From the NCBI GenBank assembly GCA_030039615.1, contig JASHVF010000179.1, positions 1-9,832 on the forward strand: DNA of 9,832 bases, given 5' to 3'. The notes under the pieces are model-generated. The model ran no database searches and was not told where the DNA came from. It saw only the letters and a program-made list of their open reading frames with translations. The translations under genes were made by a program, and so were the position numbers. The stretch is from Gammaproteobacteria bacterium (GTDB lineage: Bacteria > Pseudomonadota > Gammaproteobacteria > Steroidobacterales > Steroidobacteraceae). Of this stretch, positions 5,961 through 9,832 are shown one piece after another; the stretch's first letter is position 1, and every line of letters begins with the position of its first letter.

Positions 5961-6668
5961 ATGAGTATCAGTTCGATCAATGGCGCCGATGTGGGCTACA
6001 CGCAGTGGAGCCAGTCGCTGGCGCTCGATTCCGCCAACGACAGCAGCGGCAGCGTCGCAGCCGGTGAGCCGCAGTCGCCGCCGCCGGGCGGGGGTTTCCT
6101 GCAGGCCATCTTCGAGGCGCTCGAAAGCTCCGGCATCGGCACCTCGACTTCGACCAGCGCCAGCGCCAGTGGCGGCACCACCGCCGCGACCGGCACCTCG
6201 GCCTCCTCGGGCAGCAGCTCATCGAGCACCGCTGACAGCTCGACGAGCTCCGCCACGAGCGATGCGGCCGCCCTGCAGAGCTTCCTGCAGGCGCTGTTCG
6301 CCGCGCTGCAGGCCCAGGCATCGAGCGGCACGAGCTCCGCGGATGCATCGGGCAGCGGCAGCGCCAGCGGCAGCGTCGGGTCCTGCGCCTCCGCCGGCGG
6401 TCCGGGTCAGCTCGCGAGCGGGCTGCAGAATCTGATTCAGGCCCTGTCGGCGTCGGGCAGCAGCTCGAGCAGCAGCGCGAGCAGCGCCAGCTCCTCGGGC
6501 TCGAGCACCACGCAGGCGGACAGCACGCTCGAGAGCGCTTTCAGCAATCTCGTCTCGACACTCGGTGGCTCGAACGGCTCGGCATCGCTCAGTTCGTTCC
6601 TCGAGGCCCTGCAGAGCAATCTCATGCAGGCTCCCATGGTCGGCAACGTCGTCAACGCGCAGGCGTGA
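5961..6668 (+). CDS. Ser/Ala/Gly-rich low-complexity protein with spaced amphipathic helices, function unknown
   Basis: The product has 235 residues and belongs to no family I recognise. ATG 5961 follows AGGAG with an 8-base spacer, the best ribosome site nearby, so the longer frame from 5898 is rejected. The N-terminus MSISSINGADVGY is not a signal peptide, and no membrane segment is present. Long Ser/Thr/Gly/Ala tracts (about 57-103, 120-149, 164-189) separate short hydrophobic helices of similar pattern: FLQAIFEALES (46-56), LQSFLQALFAALQAQ (105-119), LASGLQNLIQAL (151-162), LESAFSNLVSTL (190-201) and LSSFLEALQSNLMQ (210-223). There is a single Cys at 142. The upstream CpxR box and the following cpxR/cpxA-like genes suggest an envelope-stress-induced protein. 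A secreted or self-assembling protein is possible, but nothing in the sequence settles its location. Confidence 0.75.
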   Translation: MSISSINGADVGYTQWSQSLALDSANDSSGSVAAGEPQSPPPGGGFLQAIFEALESSGIGTSTSTSASASGGTTAATGTSASSGSSSSSTADSSTSSATSDAAALQSFLQALFAALQAQASSGTSSADASGSGSASGSVGSCASAGGPGQLASGLQNLIQALSASGSSSSSSASSASSSGSSTTQADSTLESAFSNLVSTLGGSNGSASLSSFLEALQSNLMQAPMVGNVVNAQA

Positions 6669-6693
6669 TGCGCGCCGCGCGAGGGTATGATCG

Positions 6694-6723
6694 CCGTGCG
6701 GTCGGCGGGTGCTGACCGCACGG
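6694..6723 (+). terminator. Strong 13-bp hairpin between the Ser-rich gene and cpxR-like gene
   Basis: CCGTGCGGTCGGC (6694-6706) pairs with GCTGACCGCACGG (6711-6723) around a GGGT loop, with 12 Watson-Crick pairs and one G-T. It starts 25 bases after the Ser-rich gene's stop and ends 17 bases before the regulator's ATG. No T-tract follows on the plus strand, so it is better seen as an attenuator or RNA-stability element than a full terminator. Confidence 0.5.
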
Positions 6724-6740
6724 TGCTTCGACACGAGCGC

Positions 6741-7427
6741 ATGCCGAACATACTGCTGATCGACGACGATCGGGATCTGGTCGCGCTGCTGCGCGACTAC
6801 CTCTCGCGTGACGGCTTCACGGTCACGGCGGTCGGGGATGGGGCCGAGGGCGTCGCCGAGGCATTGAGCGGACGTTACGCCATGGCGGTGCTCGACGTGA
6901 TGCTGCCCCACATGAACGGGCTCGAAGTACTGCGCCGCATCCGCCACGAGAGCACGCTGCCGGTGCTGATGCTGACGGCGCGCGGCGACGACGCCGACTG
7001 TGTCGCGGGGCTCGAGCTCGGTGCCGACGACTACGTCGCCAAGCCCTGCACGCCGCGAACGCTCGCGGCGCGGCTGCGCGCCGTTCTGCGGCGTACGACG
7101 CCGGCGGCCGGGGAGCGCGGCGGCGGCCCGCTCAGTTGCGGAGCTCTCAGGATGTGGCCGCAGGAGCGCCGCGCGCAGTTCGAGGGCCGGCCGCTGTCAC
7201 TCACGAGCACCGAGTTCAGTCTGCTCGAGCTGCTGCTGCGCGAGGCCGGCCGTCCGGTGACCAAGGGCGAGCTCTCCGAGCACGCGCTCGGGCGGCCGCT
7301 CGGCAAGCACGATCGCAGCGTCGACGTACACGTGAGCAACGTGCGCCGCAAGCTCGGCACCCTTGCCGATGGTCGCTCCCGGGTGCAGACCGTGAACCGG
7401 GTCGGCTATCAGCTCATCAGGGAGTGA
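6741..7427 (+). CDS. cpxR: CpxR-like response regulator (OmpR/PhoB family)
   Basis: The product has 228 residues. A receiver domain (1 to about 118) shows the acidic pocket Asp8-Asp10, phospho-acceptor Asp52 (AVLDVMLP), Thr79 (MLTARG) and Lys101 (VAKPC, where Phe usually follows KP). A winged-helix DNA-binding domain follows: LSLTSTEFSLLELLL, the recognition-helix segment DRSVDVHVSNVRRKL, and the wing region RVQTVNRVGYQLI. The C-terminal half, with ALGRPLGKHDRSVDVHVSNVRRKL, resembles E. coli CpxR closely. ATG 6741 starts MPNILLID, the normal receiver start; only a weak GAG precedes it, and an in-frame ATG at 6687 would add an unneeded tail. The stop overlaps the kinase gene. Two exact CpxR boxes flank the locus, which supports the assignment. 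It should activate envelope-stress genes, including its neighbours. Confidence 0.9.
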   Translation: MPNILLIDDDRDLVALLRDYLSRDGFTVTAVGDGAEGVAEALSGRYAMAVLDVMLPHMNGLEVLRRIRHESTLPVLMLTARGDDADCVAGLELGADDYVAKPCTPRTLAARLRAVLRRTTPAAGERGGGPLSCGALRMWPQERRAQFEGRPLSLTSTEFSLLELLLREAGRPVTKGELSEHALGRPLGKHDRSVDVHVSNVRRKLGTLADGRSRVQTVNRVGYQLIRE

Positions 7428-7429
7428 GC

Positions 7430-8794
7430 TTGGGAAGGCTGTTCTGGAAGTTCTTCATCCTGGTGTGGCTCGCGCAGCTCGCCGTCATGTGCGCGCTCGG
7501 CGCGCTCTTCTGGCTCGCCCGGGAGCGCCAGGACGCCTCCGCCGTCGCCGCAGGTCCGATGGCTACCAGTGAGGTGCGAACCGCGGCGCTGTTACTCGAG
7601 TACGGCGGCACCGAGGGGTTCGCGAGATGGGGGCGAGGCTTCCCCGGGCCGCTGGTGCTCGCCGTGGACGCAGCGGGCCGCGACGTCCTCGGGCGACCGG
7701 TGCCGCCCGAGGCGCTCGCGCAGCTGCGCGAGCTCGAGATCCGCTACCCCGGGGCACCGGAGATCCGCAAGGTCGCCGCGCTCGACGGCGCGCACTACAC
7801 GTTGTTCAGCCTCGGCGGCGAGCCGGGCCGCGGCGGGGGCCCGCGCGGGGGGCCGTCTCCCGGCTGGATGCGCGGCCTGCCGCCGCCGCCGGAGCTCGCG
7901 GCCACCCTGGCCGGCAGCGTGCTGACGGCGCTGCTGCTGGCGCTCTACGTCGCGAAGCCGATCCGCAGCCTGCGGCACGCGTTCGCTGCGGCGGCGGAGG
8001 GGGATCTGGAGCGGCGGGTCGGTCCCGAGATCGGCGCACGCCGGGATGAGCTGGCGGCTCTCGGGCGGGACTTCGACCGCATGGCCGAACGGCTGCAGGC
8101 CTCGATGACGGCACAGCGGCGCTTGCTGCACGACGTGTCGCACGAGCTGCGTTCGCCGCTGGCACGGGTGCAGGCCGCGGTGGGACTGCTGCGCCAGGAG
8201 CCCGAGCGCCTCGCCGCGATGACCGAGCGCATCGAGGGCGAGGTCGCCCGGATCGATGAGCTGGTGGGCGAGCTCTTGACGCTGTCGCGGCTCGAAGTCG
8301 GGGAGCTCGGTGCGCCACGGGAGGAGATCGACATGCACGAGCTCGTCGCGCAGGTGATCGAGGACGTGCGCTTCGAGGCCGAGGCCCAGGGCTCTGAGAT
8401 CCTCTGGCAGGAGGGCGCGCGGGCAGTGATACCGGGCGTGCCGCGGCTGCTGCACAGTGCCATCGAGAACATCCTGCGCAACGCCCTGAAGCACGCCGGC
8501 AGCGGCAGCATCGACGTCGAGTCGGATGCGGGCGGGAGCCCGCCGCAGTACACGCTGCGTGTGCTCGATGAAGGTCCGGGGCTCGATCCGGCGGAGCTCG
8601 AGCAAGTCTTCACGCCGTTTTTTCGGGGCCAGGGGGCCGTCGGGTCAGGCCACGGTCTCGGACTCGCGATCGCGCGCCGCAGCGTCGAGGCGCACGGCGG
8701 CACGATCCGCGCCAGCAACCGCGCGGGCGGGGGCTTGAGCGTCGAGATCGTGCTGCCGGCCCGCTCGGCTCAGCCGCGCGGCGGCGGCGGCTGA
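7430..8794 (+). CDS. cpxA: CpxA-like membrane sensor histidine kinase
   Basis: The product has about 454 residues: a first membrane helix (about 8-30), a periplasmic domain of about 125 residues ending in a Gly/Pro-rich stretch (130-154), a second helix (about 157-173) and a HAMP linker (about 174-226). The HisKA segment is HDVSHELRSPLAR with phospho-acceptor His238. The ATPase domain carries N-box Asn347/Asn351 (ENILRNALKH), G1 DEGPG (380-384), F-box FTPFFR and G2 GSGHGLGLAI. TTG 7430 has AGGGAG five bases upstream; an in-frame GTG at 7424 that overlaps the regulator's stop as GTGA is the alternative start. It should autophosphorylate and transfer phosphate to the regulator encoded just before it. 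The 3' end overlaps the convergent CpxP/Spy-like gene by 25 bases. The sensed signal is not readable from sequence, although a CpxP-like partner suggests periplasmic misfolding or metal. Confidence 0.88.
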   Translation: MGRLFWKFFILVWLAQLAVMCALGALFWLARERQDASAVAAGPMATSEVRTAALLLEYGGTEGFARWGRGFPGPLVLAVDAAGRDVLGRPVPPEALAQLRELEIRYPGAPEIRKVAALDGAHYTLFSLGGEPGRGGGPRGGPSPGWMRGLPPPPELAATLAGSVLTALLLALYVAKPIRSLRHAFAAAAEGDLERRVGPEIGARRDELAALGRDFDRMAERLQASMTAQRRLLHDVSHELRSPLARVQAAVGLLRQEPERLAAMTERIEGEVARIDELVGELLTLSRLEVGELGAPREEIDMHELVAQVIEDVRFEAEAQGSEILWQEGARAVIPGVPRLLHSAIENILRNALKHAGSGSIDVESDAGGSPPQYTLRVLDEGPGLDPAELEQVFTPFFRGQGAVGSGHGLGLAIARRSVEAHGGTIRASNRAGGGLSVEIVLPARSAQPRGGGG

Positions 8795-9330
8795 GGCGGG
8801 CGATCCTTGGCCTTCTCGAGCTGCTCGCGCTGCTGCGGCGTCAGCAGCAGGTAGATCTCGTGCTCGGTCCGCGCGCGCAGCAGCGCCAGCTCGCTCTCGG
8901 CTTTGGCCGCGGCGTCGGCGAGCTCGCGCGCACGGCGCTCATCGAATTGCGCGGAGTTGCCGAGCTTACCGAGCGTCTCGCGCGCCTGGCGCAGCGCCTT
9001 GCTCTGCTCGCGGATCGCGGGCGCGGCCTTGTAGAAAATGGCGAACACCTTGTCGTCCTGGTCCTCGCTCAGGTGCAGCCCGGCGAGGAACGGCGGCGGC
9101 GGACCGAACGGGCCGCCGTCCGGGAAACCTCCGGGCGGCGCGAAGGGCCGCCCGGGGAACCCCGGACCCCCGGGACCCGGGCCGCGCCCGAAATCCGGAG
9201 CGGCGGGTATCGAGCCCGGAGCGGGAGGCGCCAAGCCGGGCGGTGGAGGGATCTGCGCGATCGCTGCGGAGCCTGCGAGCGAGCCAGCGACGAGAAGCGT
9301 GAGCAGTCGAGCCATCTTCATGACAGACAC
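8770..9330 (-). CDS. Periplasmic CpxP/Spy-like protein with LTxxQ motifs
   Basis: The product has about 186 residues. A signal peptide (MKMARLLTLLVAGSLAGSAAIA, cut before Gln26) is followed by a long Pro/Gly-rich stretch (27-83) and a charged helical domain. That domain contains the two LTxxQ-type motifs of the CpxP/Spy/ZraP group: LSEDQ at 87-91 (Thr replaced by Ser) and LTPQQ at 163-167. Such proteins act in the periplasm as chaperones or as inhibitors of the partner kinase; related heavy-metal sensors (CnrX-like) are an alternative. GTG 9330 is preferred because GGAG lies 9 bases upstream and the signal peptide is then compact. ATG 9354, also with a GGAG, and ATG 9321 remain possible. A perfect CpxR box lies about 70 bases upstream, and the kinase gene is convergent with a 25-base overlap, so this is the likely feedback arm of the two-component system. 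Confidence 0.82.
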   Translation of the reverse strand: MSVMKMARLLTLLVAGSLAGSAAIAQIPPPPGLAPPAPGSIPAAPDFGRGPGPGGPGFPGRPFAPPGGFPDGGPFGPPPPFLAGLHLSEDQDDKVFAIFYKAAPAIREQSKALRQARETLGKLGNSAQFDERRARELADAAAKAESELALLRARTEHEIYLLLTPQQREQLEKAKDRPPQPPPPRG

Positions 9331-9401
9331 GGGTGTGTTCTCCGTTGAGACCATGCCGGTCATTCTCCGTCAGCAGAGGCTGCAGCGGCGGCGCGGCGAA
9401 G

Positions 9402-9416
9402 GTAAATAACGGTAAA
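9402..9416 (-). promoter_or_regulatory. CpxR box upstream of the CpxP/Spy-like gene
   Basis: The plus strand reads GTAAA-TAACG-GTAAA, an exact GTAAA-N5-GTAAA site. Seen from the minus-strand gene it is TTTAC-N5-TTTAC, the same orientation as the box before the Ser-rich gene. It lies in the 90- to 114-base gap between glcF and the CpxP-like gene. No clear -10 hexamer is visible below it in the GC-rich spacer. Confidence 0.82.
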
Positions 9417-9422
9417 AGTCCG

Positions 9423-9439
9423 GCAGCGGCGCGCGCTGC
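9423..9439 (-). terminator. Possible weak glcF terminator hairpin
   Basis: Just after the glcF stop, GCAGCG and CGCTGC form a perfect 6-bp stem around a 5-base loop. On the minus strand a short TTTT follows after five bases and already belongs to the region next to the CpxR box. The T-run is short and displaced, so termination would be inefficient. Confidence 0.3.
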
Positions 9440-9444
9440 AATTC

Positions 9445-9832
9445 TCAGACGCGCCTCGAGTCGAGCCACTCGATCCAGTGCAGCACGGGAATGCGGCTCG
9501 CGGCGCCCAAGTGCGCGATGCAGCCGATGTTGGCGGACAGGATCAGCTCGGGGTCGGAGGCGGCGAGACATTCGAGCTTGCGCGCGCGCAGCGTCCGCGA
9601 CAGCTCGCCCTGCAGGATCGAGTAGGTGCCGGCCGAGCCGCAGCACAGGTGCCCGTCGGCGACCGGTTGCAGCTGCGCCCCGAGGGCGCGCAGCAGCGTC
9701 TGCGTCTCGTCCGCCGAGCGCAGCGCGTGCTGCAGCGTGCACGGCAGATGCAGCGCCACGCGTTGCGCGCGCGCCGGCGCCAACACCTGCCCGAGCGCGG
9801 CGCGCTGCGGGGCGAGGAACTCGCCGAGCTCG
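9445..9832 (-). CDS. glcF: Glycolate oxidase iron-sulfur subunit GlcF, C-terminal part (5' truncated)
   Basis: The frame is open from the right edge of the window to TGA at 9445-9447, giving about 128 residues. It shows the C-terminal CCG domain found in GlcF and heterodisulfide-reductase-like proteins: VALHLPCTLQH, then VADGHLCCGSAGTYSILQ with the CCG motif, then LILSANIGCIAHL and PVLHWIEWLD. These cysteines belong to the Fe-S/CCG units through which the subunit passes electrons during glycolate oxidation to glyoxylate, together with GlcD and GlcE, which are not in view. The N-terminal 4Fe-4S ferredoxin part lies beyond the window. The nearest GTG inside the window (9786) is not the start, because family similarity continues upstream of it (EFLAPQRAAL). 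Confidence 0.9.
   Translation of the reverse strand, partial: ELGEFLAPQRAALGQVLAPARAQRVALHLPCTLQHALRSADETQTLLRALGAQLQPVADGHLCCGSAGTYSILQGELSRTLRARKLECLAASDPELILSANIGCIAHLGAASRIPVLHWIEWLDSRRV

Noticed and set aside
7592..8605. 337-codon minus-strand frame antisense to the kinase gene
   Set aside because: It is Arg/His/Leu-rich shadow sequence over a kinase with all catalytic boxes intact, and it lacks any recognisable domain.
8966..9742. Minus-strand 258-codon frame bridging the glcF and CpxP/Spy-like genes
   Set aside because: It lies in a different frame from both real genes, runs across the CpxR box, and its product is Arg/Ala-rich without motifs.

Overview
The window is GC-rich, densely coded DNA of proteobacterial character. 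A CpxR/CpxA-like two-component pair with matching GTAAA-N5-GTAAA operator sites, a GlcF-type glycolate oxidase subunit and a type I cyclic-di-GMP riboswitch together point to a gammaproteobacterium, perhaps of the Steroidobacter/Nevskia kind. That placement is inference from gene content only.

Left part (1-3370): the 3' end of a dimethylargininase (DDAH)-like gene on the plus strand runs into a convergent minus-strand gene for a Tat-signal PLP aminotransferase of the histidinol-phosphate aminotransferase fold. Upstream of that, also on the minus strand, lies a large lipoprotein gene encoding six tandem Ig-like (He_PIG) repeats and a C-terminal fibronectin type III domain. Its long leader (about 3371-3730) carries a convincing GEMM/cyclic-di-GMP-I aptamer with a GNRA tetraloop, followed by a candidate alternative helix. 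The surface protein is therefore probably switched by c-di-GMP.

Middle part (3993-5722): two plus-strand genes overlap by ATGA. The first is a gamma-butyrobetaine-hydroxylase-like Fe(II)/2-oxoglutarate oxygenase. The second is an HD-domain protein of the mixed-valent diiron oxygenase type. The pair matches the TmpA/TmpB organophosphonate pathway, which converts 2-trimethylaminoethylphosphonate to glycine betaine and phosphate, although no phosphonate transporter is visible here.

Right part (5840-9416): this looks like a self-contained Cpx-type envelope-stress module. It contains a Ser/Ala/Gly-rich protein of unknown function, a CpxR-like regulator, a CpxA-like kinase, and a convergent gene for a periplasmic CpxP/Spy-like protein with two LTxxQ-type motifs. 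Exact CpxR boxes lie upstream of both outer genes, in the same orientation relative to each gene. The Ser-rich protein is thus a candidate new member of the Cpx response. The right edge holds the C-terminal CCG domain of a glycolate oxidase iron-sulfur subunit (GlcF), cut by the window end.
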